The notes: generated by a model from the letters alone, not told the origin. A stretch of 64,000 nucleotides of DNA from Streptomyces sp. 11x1 (GCF_032598905.1 NZ_CP122458.1:4216001-4280000); one strand, 5' to 3'. Counted from the stretch's first letter, positions 21,852 through 31,218 are shown. Numbers and translations: made by a program.

Positions 21852-23144
21852 TCACGCCTTCGGGGCCACCTTGCTCAGGCCGTTGATGATGCGGTCCATC
21901 GCGTCGCCGCCGGTGGGGTCGGTGAGGTTCGCCAGCATCTTCAGGGTGAACTTCATCAGCAGCGGATGGGTCAGGCCCCGCTGGGTGGCGAGCTTCATGA
22001 TCTTCGGGTTGCCGATGAGCTTCACGAAGGCGCGGCCCATCGTGTAGTAGCCGCCGAAGGTGTCCTTGAGGACCTGCGGGTAGCGCTGGAGGGCGAGTTC
22101 ACGCTGCCCGGGGGTGGCGCGGGCGTGGGCCTGGACGATGACCTCGGCGGCGATCTGGCCGGATTCCATCGCGTAGGCGATGCCCTCGCCGTTGAACGGG
22201 TTCACCATGCCGCCGGCGTCGCCGACCAGCAGCAGGCCCTTGGTGTAGTGGGGTTGGCGGTTGAAGGCCATCGGGAGGGCGGCGCCGCGGATGGGGCCGG
22301 TCATGTTCTCGGGGGTGTAGCCCCACTCCTCCGGCATGGACGCGCACCAGGCCTTCAGGACGTCGCGCCAGTCCAGCTCCTTGAAGGCGGACGAGGTGTT
22401 GAGGACGCCCAGGCCGACGTTGGACGTGCCATCGCCCATGCCGAAGATCCAGCCGTAGCCGGGGAGCAGACGGTCCTCGCCCGGACCGCGCTTGTCCCAC
22501 AGCTCCAGCCAGGACTCCAGGTAGTCGTCGTCGTGGCGCGGGGAGGTGAAGTACGTGCGGACCGCGACGCCCATCGGACGGTCCTCCCGGCGATGCAGTC
22601 CCATCGCGAGGGAGAGCCGGGTGGAGTTGCCGTCGGCCGCCACCACCAGCGGGGCGTGGAAGGTGACTTCGCGCTTCTCGTCGCCGAGCTTGGCGTGCAC
22701 CCCGGTGATCCGGCCCGTGCGGTCGTCGACGATCGGCGCGCCCACGTTGCAGCGCTCGTACAGCCGGGCACCCGCCTTCTGGGCCTGGCGGGCGAGCTGC
22801 TCGTCGAAGTCGTCGCGCTTGCGGACGAGTCCGTAGTTCGGGTAGGCGGCGAGATCAGGCCAGTCGAGCTGGAGGCGGACGCCGCCGCCGATGATCCGCA
22901 GCCCCTTGTTGCGGAGCCAGCCGGCCTCCTCGGAGATGTCGATGCCCATCGCGACCAGCTGTTTGGTGGCGCGCGGGGTGAGGCCGTCGCCGCAGACCTT
23001 CTCCCTCGGGAAGCTGGTCTTCTCCAGGAGCAGCACGTCGAGCCCGGCCTTCGCCAGGTAGTACGCGGTGGTGGAACCGGCTGGCCCGGCCCCGACGACG
23101 ATCACATCGGCGGTGTGTTCGGTAAGGGGCTGGGGCTCGGTCAC
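21852..23144 (-). CDS. Geranylgeranyl reductase family FAD oxidoreductase (MenJ-like candidate)
   Basis: A 430-residue flavoprotein. The N-terminal Rossmann motif is VVGAGPAGSTTAYYLAKAG (Gly18-Gly23). The family motif FPREKVCGDGLTPRA follows, and a second FAD motif reads LLVGDAGGMVNPFNGEGI. The GTG at 23144 has a GGGGAGAA site. The family reduces isoprenoid double bonds. In Mycobacterium the homologue MenJ saturates one unit of the menaquinone tail and lies near menG. Streptomyces make partly hydrogenated MK-9, so a menaquinone role is likely here but inferred from context. Confidence 0.85.
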   Translation of the reverse strand: MTEPQPLTEHTADVIVVGAGPAGSTTAYYLAKAGLDVLLLEKTSFPREKVCGDGLTPRATKQLVAMGIDISEEAGWLRNKGLRIIGGGVRLQLDWPDLAAYPNYGLVRKRDDFDEQLARQAQKAGARLYERCNVGAPIVDDRTGRITGVHAKLGDEKREVTFHAPLVVAADGNSTRLSLAMGLHRREDRPMGVAVRTYFTSPRHDDDYLESWLELWDKRGPGEDRLLPGYGWIFGMGDGTSNVGLGVLNTSSAFKELDWRDVLKAWCASMPEEWGYTPENMTGPIRGAALPMAFNRQPHYTKGLLLVGDAGGMVNPFNGEGIAYAMESGQIAAEVIVQAHARATPGQRELALQRYPQVLKDTFGGYYTMGRAFVKLIGNPKIMKLATQRGLTHPLLMKFTLKMLANLTDPTGGDAMDRIINGLSKVAPKA

Positions 23145-23290
23145 GACGGGTTCTCCCCAAGAAGTAGATGGATCGGAGCAAAGCCTGCCGGACGTCCGGG
23201 GCGCCGGACGGCCGGAAAACATGTGCCGACCGGGGTCGGACATGGGCAGTCTATTCAGCGGTACCGATCATCGGCTGAAGGGCTGCCCCT

Positions 23291-23797
23291 GTGAACCGAG
23301 CTCTGCCCGACGTACGGCTGCGTGTCCCCACCGACGAGGACGCCTTCGCCTGGCACCGGATCTTCGACGATCCCGACGTCATGGAGTTCCACGGCGGCCG
23401 GTCCGCCGAGCTGTCCGTCTACGAGGAGCTCACCGCGCGCCAGCGCCGCCACGACGCCGAGCACGGGTTCTGTCTGTGGACCCTGCTCGACGAGGAGGGC
23501 CGGGCCATCGGCTTCACCGGTGCCCAGCCGTGGCCCCGGGAGTGGGGCCCGGCCGGCGAGATCGAGATCGGCTGGCGGCTCGCCCGCGACCACTGGGGCA
23601 AGGGCTATGTGACCGCCGCCGCGCTCCAGACCCTGGAGCGGGTGCGGGCGGCCGGTGTGGGCCGGGTGGTCGCCATGGTCGACGCCCGCAACGAGCGGTC
23701 CATCGCCGTCACCCGGCGGCTGGGCATGGAACTGGCGGAGACGTTCACCACGCCCGTGTCGCAGCGGGCGGGACACTGCTACCGACTGACGCTCTAG
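23291..23797 (+). CDS. GNAT acetyltransferase (RimJ/RimL type)
   Basis: A 168-residue GNAT. The acetyl-CoA motif A is in WRLARDHWGKGYVTAAAL (about residues 97-114), and the C-terminal NERSIAVTRRLGM segment is typical of the RimJ/RimL group. The GTG start follows an AAGGG site. It is divergent from the flavoprotein gene. The substrate is unknown. Confidence 0.85.
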   Translation: MNRALPDVRLRVPTDEDAFAWHRIFDDPDVMEFHGGRSAELSVYEELTARQRRHDAEHGFCLWTLLDEEGRAIGFTGAQPWPREWGPAGEIEIGWRLARDHWGKGYVTAAALQTLERVRAAGVGRVVAMVDARNERSIAVTRRLGMELAETFTTPVSQRAGHCYRLTL

Positions 23798-23812
23798 CGG
23801 TCCGACGGTTCA

Positions 23813-23827
23813 GGACCACGGTGGTCC
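23813..23827. repeat. Short inverted repeat
   Basis: GGACCAC-G-GTGGTCC lies 16 bp after the acetyltransferase stop, next to three GGCGGTTC-like direct repeats. It may form a terminator stem. Confidence 0.35.
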
Positions 23828-23966
23828 GGCGGTTCAAGGACTCCGGCGGTTCGGGATTTCGACAACTCGTCACTCAGCGTAGCGATTTGCCGCAGATTGC
23901 CACGCAGTGCTTCCGAGCGGGGGCGCCCGGCGGTTACCCTGCCGGTACCGCTGGGGGTGAACATCT

Positions 23967-24290
23967 GTGCGCATGACACCCAAGTCATCCGAAGTGCGTG
24001 TGCCACGGTTCGTCGGGCTGATGGCCGTGGACGCGCGCGAGACGGCCGAGGCGGGCGGGGTGCTCCTCGTCGCGCCCGACCGCCCCGACTTCCCACGCAC
24101 CGTCGTGGACCACGTCGTACGCCAGTACCCGCCACCGGGGGTGCAGGTGCCGCGCGGCGCCGCCGTGACCGTGTGGTTCGAGCCGGGGGACGACGGCGGG
24201 GGTGTGCGGGAGCCCCGGCGCGGTGGGCCTCCGCCAGGGTTGCGCAGGGCGCTGGACGAGCCGGGGGACCCGTTCGCGGTGCTCCGCTAG
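23967..24290 (+). CDS. Small PASTA-domain protein
   Basis: A 107-residue protein with one PASTA-like module: VPRFVGLMAVDARETAEAGG, then DHVVRQYPPPGVQVPRGAAVTVWF (family pattern V-x-G-x3-xA, P-x-G, G-x-V-x-V). There is no signal peptide or membrane helix. The GTG at 23967 has a GGGGGTGA site 6 nt upstream; an ATG lies two codons in. Such cytoplasmic single-PASTA proteins are common in Streptomyces, with no defined function. Confidence 0.65.
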   Translation: MRMTPKSSEVRVPRFVGLMAVDARETAEAGGVLLVAPDRPDFPRTVVDHVVRQYPPPGVQVPRGAAVTVWFEPGDDGGGVREPRRGGPPPGLRRALDEPGDPFAVLR

Positions 24291-24322
24291 CTCGACGGGC
24301 GCCCGGTCCGGTGTTCCGCCTC

Positions 24323-24670
24323 CTACCTCTGCCAGAGCAGGATCGCCGCCGCCCCTCCCCCGCCGATCACGAAGGCCGCCGCGATGGTGAGGGCCCAGAT
24401 CAGCGCGCGGCTGCGGGACTTGGGCGGCTCGGCGGGCGGCAGGTGGTGTTGGCCCATTTCCACGAGCGGAGGTTCGTAGGGGGCTGGCGTCGGCGCGGGG
24501 GCCTGCTGCGGGAGCCCGGGCTGTGCCGAAGGCGCCAAGACCATCGGGGAGGGCGGGGGCGTCCCGGGTGGCGCGGTCGAGGGGACCGGCACCCGTACGC
24601 GTCCGCACTCCATGCAGAAGCGCTCCTCGTCAGGGCCTGGTGTCCCGCAGTGCGGGCAGCAGGACGTCAT
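24323..24670 (-). CDS. Zinc-ribbon membrane-anchored protein
   Basis: A 115-residue protein. The N-terminal zinc ribbon has CPHCG and CMECG. A Pro-rich linker (about residues 28-80) follows, and one membrane helix lies near the C-terminus (ALIWALTIAAAFVIGGGG). The ATG at 24670 has an AAGGAACGG site. That upstream part, and the first 41 bp of the gene, are shared with the 3' end of the TnpB-like ORF, so the mobile element appears to abut this gene's start. The function is not known. Confidence 0.7.
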   Translation of the reverse strand: MTSCCPHCGTPGPDEERFCMECGRVRVPVPSTAPPGTPPPSPMVLAPSAQPGLPQQAPAPTPAPYEPPLVEMGQHHLPPAEPPKSRSRALIWALTIAAAFVIGGGGAAAILLWQR

Positions 24671-26312
24671 GGAACCGTTCCTTGGGACTGAGCGGGAGTG
24701 AGTCCTGTTGCCAGGTCTCATGCTCGGCCGAACGCCCCGGACGGTGTTGGGCGTTCTGGTTGCCCGCGTTCGCTCCGCGTCCGGGCGGCACGGATCGTGT
24801 CCGTGGTCCGGGAATGCGGGGGCGGGTTTCCTCACGCCCGGGAACACCTGGTCGGGCCTGGACGGTCCGATGCCCCACCGCATCGCTCCGGTGCTGTGGG
24901 GGCGGTGCCGTCCGTCGCCGGACCGGGTGTTGCTGGGCGCGCCTTCCGATCGCCACGGCGGCAGCCTCGTGGCGAGTGGTCCTACGTGTCGTGGTGGTGA
25001 GGGGCTTCTGCCAGTGCTGGGCGCCCCCCTTCGAGGTGTAGGCCGGGTCGACGGCGATAACCGAGATACCCGTCTGAGCCGCCATCGAGGCCAGCCGGGC
25101 GCGGAGTCTGCCGGTGGGCATGCCGGAGATCAGTCGGCGAAAGCGGGTGCGGCGGCCGTGTTTCTCCCGGGTCTTCTCGGCGGTGAAGTCCAGGTCCTCG
25201 ACCGCGATCGCCTTCACACCGCAGGCGCGGGCCCAGTGCAGGAGGCGGGTGAGGGCGTGGCGGACCTGGGCGTCACGGTGCTGGGCGGTGCCGGTCAGGT
25301 CGTAGGAGAAGCGGCGCGGGGCGCCGGTGGGGTTGCCGTGAGCGTCCAGGCGCCAGGCGGCCAGGTGGTCGGCGTTCATGTCGACGCCGACCACCCCGTG
25401 GGCGAGCGCGGCCTCGATAGGAAGGGCGCGGGTGGGCGGGATCTGCCAGGACGCCGTCAGATACCAGCGGTCCCGGCCGGTGTCGTAGTGAATGCGGTAG
25501 GCGATCGCCCGGTTGGTTTCGACGCGATCCGCCCAATCACCGCCCCGGTGCGCGAACGCGACCCGGCTCGCAAGGACGTACCGGCCGTGCGGGGCGTTCG
25601 CCAGATGGGCCAGCGGGGCGGGCAGCTTGATACTCACCTCACCCTCGGGGCTGACGCGGATCGTCTCGTTGCCGTAGCGCTTGCCGGACTCCCCGTCCGC
25701 CTGGCAGAACCAGCGCTCCGCCTCCCACCGCCCACGCCACGCGGACTCGCTCAGCCCGGCCGCCTCCAGGTGATGCAGGGTACGGGCCAGGCGCTTGCCG
25801 CCGCGCACCACGCGCACGATGCCAGCCTCCCGGTCGGCCCTCGCGGCGGCCAGCCGGTCCCGCAGCACCCGCAGCCGCCGCGACTTCGCATGCCACTCCC
25901 GCCGCGACCGGTAACCCCCCGGCGCCTTCCGCGTCCCCTTCTGCCCGACCGGCAGCGCCAGCCGGTCCTCGATGGTGCGGATACCGGCTTCCAGGGTGTG
26001 GATGTGTGCGAGCTGGCCACGGCGGGCCAGCGCCCACTGCTCATGCGTGGCCTTGGTGATACTGCCCGCCCACCGCGACGACGACAACGGCGTCAGCTCC
26101 CGCTTACGCACCGCCCACGCCTGAGCGCAGTGGTCCACGCCGTCGCGGCAGCGCGCCTTGAGATCCCGCGAAGCCAGCGCCCCCAGATGCCCGCCCACCA
26201 CGCGCAGCACCTTCTCGTCCCCGGTCGACAGGCCTTTGAGACGGGTCCGGACGGCCGCACCAGACGGGCCGGACACGACAAACGGCGCCGCGATGCTCCG
26301 CAGCTCACCCAC
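24630..26312 (-). mobile_element. TnpB-like (IS200/IS605 OrfB-related) RuvC-fold protein
   Basis: About 560 residues from a GTG at 26312; the frame is open to 26465. It belongs to a Streptomyces TnpB-related family. RuvC-I Asp311 lies in GVVGVDMNADH and RuvC-II Glu372 in AIAVEDLDF. The third acidic position falls in TRHEAAAVAIG, where Glu449 (GAG at 24966-24968) stands where relatives I recall have Asp. The CxxC zinc ribbon normally found between RuvC-II and RuvC-III is absent. A Pro/Arg-rich tail of ~100 residues follows. No TnpA is nearby. It could be an RNA-guided nuclease, or an inactivated derivative. Confidence 0.75.
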
Positions 26313-26663
26313 CCCGCCACCCCCGCCCCGGCTCGAAGAACCCCTTGCCCTGGGAAACGAGCACCGTCCATGAAGGTCACGTATTCGATGAGAGAACGTC
26401 AGTTCCCACCGGAAACCGGCATCACAAGCAAGGAGCGCGGCACGACACAGGCCACCCACACTCACTCCAGCTCACCAGAATGCTCTTGAATGCACTCCAA
26501 CTTCACCAGGCAAACCCCCGCCGTCAGATATCACCGGTGCGTACCAATGTCCGACGGACGGTGATTACTCTTGGCCGGTTCCCGTCAACAGGATTCTCCG
26601 GCCGACGACCCTCGTGCGGGTGAACTCCGCTTCCGGCGGCCGGACTTCATCCCCGTGCGGCCC
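26313..26663. other. Left flank of the TnpB-like element
   Basis: 351 bp between the TnpB-like start and the menG stop. It is locally less GC-rich than its surroundings (26370-26580), consistent with element-end or transferred DNA. Short repeats of CACTCCA(G/A)CT(C/T) occur near 26463 and 26492. No gene is seen. The exact element boundary cannot be fixed without relatives. Confidence 0.4.
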
Positions 26664-27362
26664 CTACGCCTGGGCCTTGAACCCCCGGTGCAACGCGACG
26701 ATGCCGCCCGAGAGGTTGCGCCACGCGACCTTCTCCCAGCCGGCCTTGCCGAGGCGCTCGGCGAGACCCGCCTGGTCGGGCCAGGCGCGGATGGACTCGG
26801 CGAGATAGACGTACGCGTCCGGGTTGGAGGACACCGCGCGGGCGACCGGCGGCAGCGCGCGCATCAGGTACTCGGTGTAGACGGTGCGGAACGGCGTCCA
26901 GGTGGGGTGGGAGAACTCGCAGATCACGACGCGGCCGCCGGGCTTCGTCACCCGGTACAGCTCGCGCAGCGCGGTGTCGGTGTCCTGCACGTTGCGCAGG
27001 CCGAAGGAGATGGTGACCGCGTCGAAGGTGTCGTCCTTGAACGGCAGCCTCGTGGCGTCGCCCGCGGTGAACGGCAGCCAGGACAGGCGCTCCTTGCCGA
27101 CCTGGAGCATGCCGAGGGAGAAGTCGCACGGCACGACGTACGCGCCGGTCTGCGCGAAGGGCAGTGAGGAGGTGCCGGTGCCGGCGGCGAGGTCCAGGAC
27201 CTTCTGCGCGGGGCGGGCGTCGACGGCCCGCGCGACCTCCTTGCGCCAGCGCCGGTCCTGTCCGAGGGACAGCACGTCGTTGGTCAGGTCGTACCGTTTC
27301 GCCACTCGGTCGAACATCGAGGCGACTTCGTGCGGCTGCTTGTCCAGGGATGCGCGGGTCAC
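26664..27362 (-). CDS. menG: Demethylmenaquinone methyltransferase
   Basis: A 232-residue SAM-dependent C-methyltransferase (UbiE/MenG) that makes menaquinone from demethylmenaquinone, the last ring step. Motif I reads [12 protein letters not shown] (about 55-66). Family signatures are [18 protein letters not shown] near the N-terminus and [14 protein letters not shown] in the middle. The GTG at 27362 gives the usual length; the frame continues upstream without homology. It lies between the quinone-related flavoprotein and mqnC. Confidence 0.93.
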   Translation of the reverse strand: MTRASLDKQPHEVASMFDRVAKRYDLTNDVLSLGQDRRWRKEVARAVDARPAQKVLDLAAGTGTSSLPFAQTGAYVVPCDFSLGMLQVGKERLSWLPFTAGDATRLPFKDDTFDAVTISFGLRNVQDTDTALRELYRVTKPGGRVVICEFSHPTWTPFRTVYTEYLMRALPPVARAVSSNPDAYVYLAESIRAWPDQAGLAERLGKAGWEKVAWRNLSGGIVALHRGFKAQA

Positions 27363-27532
27363 GGGCCCATTGTGGCAGTACGGGCCGGGCGCCGGTGCGG
27401 CGCCTGGCGCGACGCCCGGAGTCGTCGACGAAGACGGACTCGGCGGTGGGATTTTCGTTGGCGGACTCGGATTGCATTCCCGGGACCGAAGAACCACACA
27501 TGCGGCACATGCGCCTCTGCTTCATTGCCTTC

Positions 27533-28561
27533 ATGAGCACCGTGAGGAATTCCCTGAAACCGGCCGTCGGACTGCTGTGTCTGGTGACCCTGGCCTGCGC
27601 GGGCTGCACGACGGACACCCGGGAGGCGGCGACGGGGGCGGCCGCGTCCACCGCGACGACGACGCCCACGGTGCCCACCACCTCCGCGCCGTCCACGGCC
27701 TACGCGCCGTACGTGAACGCGACCGAGGCCTCCGACCTCGACGACGCCGGGTCGGCCGCCGCGTACAACCTGGCGTTCGTGATCGCCGACGGTGACGCGT
27801 GCACGCCGATGTGGAACGGCACCGACGCGATCGACGACACGGCGGTGAAGTCCCGTGTCTCGGTGCTCACCGGCGCGGGGGCGTCGGTGCGGGTCTCGTT
27901 CGGCGGTGCCTCGGGCACGGAGCTGGCACAGGCCTGCGACAGCGCGACCGAACTCGCCGAGGCGTACGGCGCGGCGCTCGACGCGGCCGGCTCGACCCAG
28001 GCGGACTTCGACGTCGAGGGCGACGCGTTGCAGGACTCCGACTCCGTCGCCCTGCGCTCCGCGGCGATCGCGCTCCTCCAAATGGACCGCCCCGACCTCT
28101 CCGTCTCCTTCACCCTCCCCGTCATGCCGTCCGGCCTCGACGACGACGGTCTGGCCCTGCTGAACTCGGCCAACGACCACGCCGTCCAGGTCGGCACGGT
28201 CAACATCATGACCATGAACTACGCCAGTTCGTACGACGGTGACATGGGCGACTACGCGGAACAGGCGGCCGAGGCGACGCACGAGCAGCTGATGGACGTC
28301 TTCGGCACGAGCGCGTCGACGGCGTGGCGGGCGTTGGCGTTGACCTCGATGCTGGGCGTCAATGACGTCGACGACGAGACGTTCACGCTGGAGGACGCGG
28401 CGCAGGTGCGGGAGTTCGCGGAGGAGAAGGGCATCGCCTGGGTGTCGATGTGGGCGACGTTCCGGGACCGGGAGTGCGGGGACGGGGCGAGTGACGCACT
28501 GGTCGACTGCAGCGGGGTCGATCAGGCGGACGGGGCGTTCGGGGAGGCGTTCTCGGGCTGA
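27533..28561 (+). CDS. GH18-like (chitinase-fold) lipoprotein
   Basis: A 342-residue exported protein. A lipoprotein signal precedes a Cys in ACAGC. A Thr/Pro-rich spacer follows, then a TIM-barrel GH18-like domain with TQADFDVEG (the DxDxE catalytic pattern, Glu in place), a SFGG strand and VNIMTMNY. These features match actinobacterial chitinase-like proteins. The start is uncertain: ATG 27500, 27509 or 27533 all lack a strong ribosome site, and 27533 gives the cleanest signal peptide. Substrate unproven. Confidence 0.75.
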   Translation: MSTVRNSLKPAVGLLCLVTLACAGCTTDTREAATGAAASTATTTPTVPTTSAPSTAYAPYVNATEASDLDDAGSAAAYNLAFVIADGDACTPMWNGTDAIDDTAVKSRVSVLTGAGASVRVSFGGASGTELAQACDSATELAEAYGAALDAAGSTQADFDVEGDALQDSDSVALRSAAIALLQMDRPDLSVSFTLPVMPSGLDDDGLALLNSANDHAVQVGTVNIMTMNYASSYDGDMGDYAEQAAEATHEQLMDVFGTSASTAWRALALTSMLGVNDVDDETFTLEDAAQVREFAEEKGIAWVSMWATFRDRECGDGASDALVDCSGVDQADGAFGEAFSG

Positions 28562-28580
28562 GCGGGCGCGGCGTCGCCCC

Positions 28581-29030
28581 TCAGCGGCGACGGTGGACCA
28601 GGCGCCCCGCGCACACCGTGGCCGTGCAGACGCCTGCCCCGTCGTAGACCGCCAGGTCGGCGCGGCCCGCCTCGGCGAGCACCGGAGGCGCCGGGTGCGG
28701 CAGTATCGAGACGTGGTTGCGCTCGGCGGCCGACCGGAGTTCCGGGGTGTTCGCGTGCTGTCGCAGGATCGCCACCGCGCCCGACTTCAGCACCGCGTGG
28801 ACCTGTTCGCGGGGCGAGGGGGCGTCCGGGAGCGGGCCCTCGTGCACCCGGCCGGGCCCGAGGACGCCGGACCACTGGCGGACGCGGGCGCCCGGGAACC
28901 GCAGGCGGAGGTCCTCCGCCGGGCCCACCGCCCGGACCCGGGTGCCGTCCACCACGACGGCGCCGTCCTTGATCGGCTCCGGGTCGTCCCAGGTGCGCCG
29001 CACCTCGTCGGCGGCGTGCATCGTCAGCAA
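28581..29030 (-). CDS. Amidohydrolase-like (imidazolonepropionase-like) short protein
   Basis: A 149-residue protein resembling the small beta-sandwich part of amidohydrolases such as imidazolonepropionase: IKDGAVVVDGTRVRAVG at the N-terminus and GRADLAVYDGAGVCTATVCAGRLV at the end. The metal-binding TIM barrel (HxH motif) is missing between them. It starts 8 bp after the mqnC stop, so it is probably co-translated. Its constant place behind mqnC, if confirmed elsewhere, would suggest a link to futalosine metabolism. No catalytic role is evident. Confidence 0.65.
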   Translation of the reverse strand: MLTMHAADEVRRTWDDPEPIKDGAVVVDGTRVRAVGPAEDLRLRFPGARVRQWSGVLGPGRVHEGPLPDAPSPREQVHAVLKSGAVAILRQHANTPELRSAAERNHVSILPHPAPPVLAEAGRADLAVYDGAGVCTATVCAGRLVHRRR

Positions 29031-29038
29031 GGCCGAAC

Positions 29039-30238
29039 CTAGTTGGAGGCGAGGATCTTCAGCTCGGGGTGCGCCGTGCCGCCCTCGATCGCCGTGGAGG
29101 AGATGTGGGACATCACGCGCGCGTCGACGGGGTCGTTCGCCGGGTCGTCGTGGACGACGAGGTGCTCGTACGTCGTGGAGCGCTGGGCCGGGACCCGCCC
29201 CGCCGTACGGATCATGTCGATCATTTCCTGGAGGTTGGAGCGGTGCTTGGCACCGGCCGCCGAGACGACGTTCTCCTCCAGCATGACCGAGCCGAGGTCG
29301 TCCGCGCCGTAGTGCAGCGTCAGCTGGCCCGCGTCCTGGCCGGTGGTCAGCCAGGAGCCCTGGATGTGGGCGATGTTGTCCATGAAGAGCCGGGAGATCG
29401 CGATCATCCGCAGGTACTCGAAGATCGTGGCCTGGGTGCGGCCCTTCAGATGGTTGTTCATCGGCTGGTAGAGGTACGGGATGAAGGCCCGGAAGCCGCC
29501 TGTGCGGTCCTGGACGTCACGGATCATCCGCAGGTGCTCGATGCGCTCGGCGTTGGTCTCGCCGGTGCCCATGAGCATGGTCGAGGTGGACTCCACGCCC
29601 AGGTTGTGCGCGGTCTCCATGATCTCCAGCCAGCGCTCGCCGGACTCCTTGAGGGGGGCGATGGCCTTGCGGGGCCGCTCGGGCAGCAGCTCCGCGCCCG
29701 CGCCCGCGAAGGAGTCGAGACCGGCGGCGTGGATCCGCTGGATCGCCTCCTCGACGCCCACCTTGGAGATCCGGGCCATGTGCTCGACCTCGGACGCGCC
29801 GAGGGAGTGGATGACCAGCTGGGGGAAGGCCTTCTTGATCGCGGCGAAGTGCGTCTCGTAGTACTCCACCCCGTAGTCCGGGTGGTGGCCGCCCTGGAAC
29901 ATGATCTGCGTACCGCCCAGCTCGACGGTCTCCGCGCAGCGGCGCAGGATGTCGTCGAGATCGCGCGTCCAGCCCTTGTCCTTGGCCTTCGGCGGGGCGT
30001 AGAACGCGCAGAACTTGCACGCCGTGACGCACACGTTCGTGTAGTTGATGTTCCGCTCGATGATGTACGTCGCGATGTGCTCCGTGCCCGCGTACCGGCG
30101 CTTGCGTACGGCGTCGGCGGCGGCGCCGAGCGCGTGCAGCGGGGCGTCGCGGTAGAGGGCGAGCGCCTCCTCCGGCGTGATTCTCCCGCCCTCGGCGGCA
30201 CGGTCGAGAACGGACTGGAGATCGGCCTTCTCGGTCAC
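29039..30238 (-). CDS. mqnC: Cyclic dehypoxanthinyl futalosine synthase
   Basis: A 399-residue radical SAM enzyme of the futalosine route. It cyclises dehypoxanthine futalosine. The 4Fe-4S motif CxxxCxxC is CVTACKFC (Cys70, 74, 77). The following segments (KDKGWTRDLDDIL, GGHHPDYGVEYY, TMLMGTGETNAER) match MqnC rather than MqnE. It starts at ATG 30238 and is coupled to the amidohydrolase-like gene. Confidence 0.94.
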   Translation of the reverse strand: MTEKADLQSVLDRAAEGGRITPEEALALYRDAPLHALGAAADAVRKRRYAGTEHIATYIIERNINYTNVCVTACKFCAFYAPPKAKDKGWTRDLDDILRRCAETVELGGTQIMFQGGHHPDYGVEYYETHFAAIKKAFPQLVIHSLGASEVEHMARISKVGVEEAIQRIHAAGLDSFAGAGAELLPERPRKAIAPLKESGERWLEIMETAHNLGVESTSTMLMGTGETNAERIEHLRMIRDVQDRTGGFRAFIPYLYQPMNNHLKGRTQATIFEYLRMIAISRLFMDNIAHIQGSWLTTGQDAGQLTLHYGADDLGSVMLEENVVSAAGAKHRSNLQEMIDMIRTAGRVPAQRSTTYEHLVVHDDPANDPVDARVMSHISSTAIEGGTAHPELKILASN

Positions 30239-30338
30239 CGGGGGCGTCCCTTTCGTAAGGGTTGAACTGACCGGGCCAGCCTACGCCAGGGGCTCTGACC
30301 GGCCGACGTCAGGCCGTCCGCCTGTGGACAACTTCGCG

Positions 30339-31091
30339 TCAGGCCGCGTACGACTCCAGCAGGAGGCCGACGTACGCTCCCGCGATCATGAACGGGCCCA
30401 GCGCCACCAGTTGGCGGCGTACGGCGCGGCGCCTGGCCAGCGCGACCACCGTGTACGCGCTGCCGATGAGCGCACCGGCGAACGTGCCGAGGTACAGCGC
30501 GCCCCAGCCGTACCAGCCGAGGACGGCGCCGAGGCCGAGGGCCAGCTTCACGTCGCCGAAGCCGAGGGCCATGGGTCTGATGAGGAAGAAGAGGAAGTAC
30601 AGGCCGCCGAGGGCGAGGGCGCCGTACAGCGCCGTGCGCCACTGGCCGGCGTGCTCGGGTACGAGGGCGACCGCGCCCAGGAGGGTGAGCGCGAGCGCCG
30701 CGAAGGGGAGGGTCAGGGGGTCCGGGAGGCGTTGGGCGCCGAGGTCCACGAGGGTGAGGAGCACGCCGAGGGGGGCGAGGAGCAGCCATACGGCGAGTTC
30801 GGGGCGGGTGCCGGTGGTCAGGGCGAGGGTGGCGCAGATCAGGGCGGTGGTGAGGGCGACGGGGGGTGTGCGCGGGCCGTAGGAGCAGGTGGGGGGTGCG
30901 GTGCAGCGGGCGGGGCCCAGCCAGCCGTTCGCCGGGCCGGTGATGTGGTGGCCGGCGGGGCAGGTGCGGTGCCAGGGGTGGTCCTCGTCGACCGTGAAGC
31001 GGTAGGCGGGGCGGGGGAGGAGGGTGCCGGTGGCTGCGCCCCAGAGTGCGGCGGCCAGGGTGAGTGCGATCAGCCAGGGGTCCAGTGCCAC
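30339..31091 (-). CDS. Type IV prepilin peptidase (A24 family)
   Basis: A 250-residue polytopic membrane aspartyl protease. The two catalytic Asp are in LVDLGAQRLPD and GFGDVKLALG (GxGD). The N-terminal part has Cys residues but not the canonical methyltransferase CxxC pairs. In Streptomyces such proteins process prepilin-like or Tad-type pseudopilins. No pilin genes lie in the window. Confidence 0.88.
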   Translation of the reverse strand: MALDPWLIALTLAAALWGAATGTLLPRPAYRFTVDEDHPWHRTCPAGHHITGPANGWLGPARCTAPPTCSYGPRTPPVALTTALICATLALTTGTRPELAVWLLLAPLGVLLTLVDLGAQRLPDPLTLPFAALALTLLGAVALVPEHAGQWRTALYGALALGGLYFLFFLIRPMALGFGDVKLALGLGAVLGWYGWGALYLGTFAGALIGSAYTVVALARRRAVRRQLVALGPFMIAGAYVGLLLESYAA

Positions 31092-31218
31092 GGGGGCAGC
31101 CTAGAGGGATCTCGCCCCCGCCGCCCCTACCCGTCCCTCCCCCACTCTCGGCTTCGCTCGAGCGGGAGGTGCCCCCACCCAGGGGCTGCGCCCCTTCGAC
31201 CCCCACACGTCCGCCCGG

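Noticed and set aside
24708..26489. A 593-residue plus-strand frame
   Set aside because: It is antisense to the TnpB-like ORF and has no protein-like pattern.
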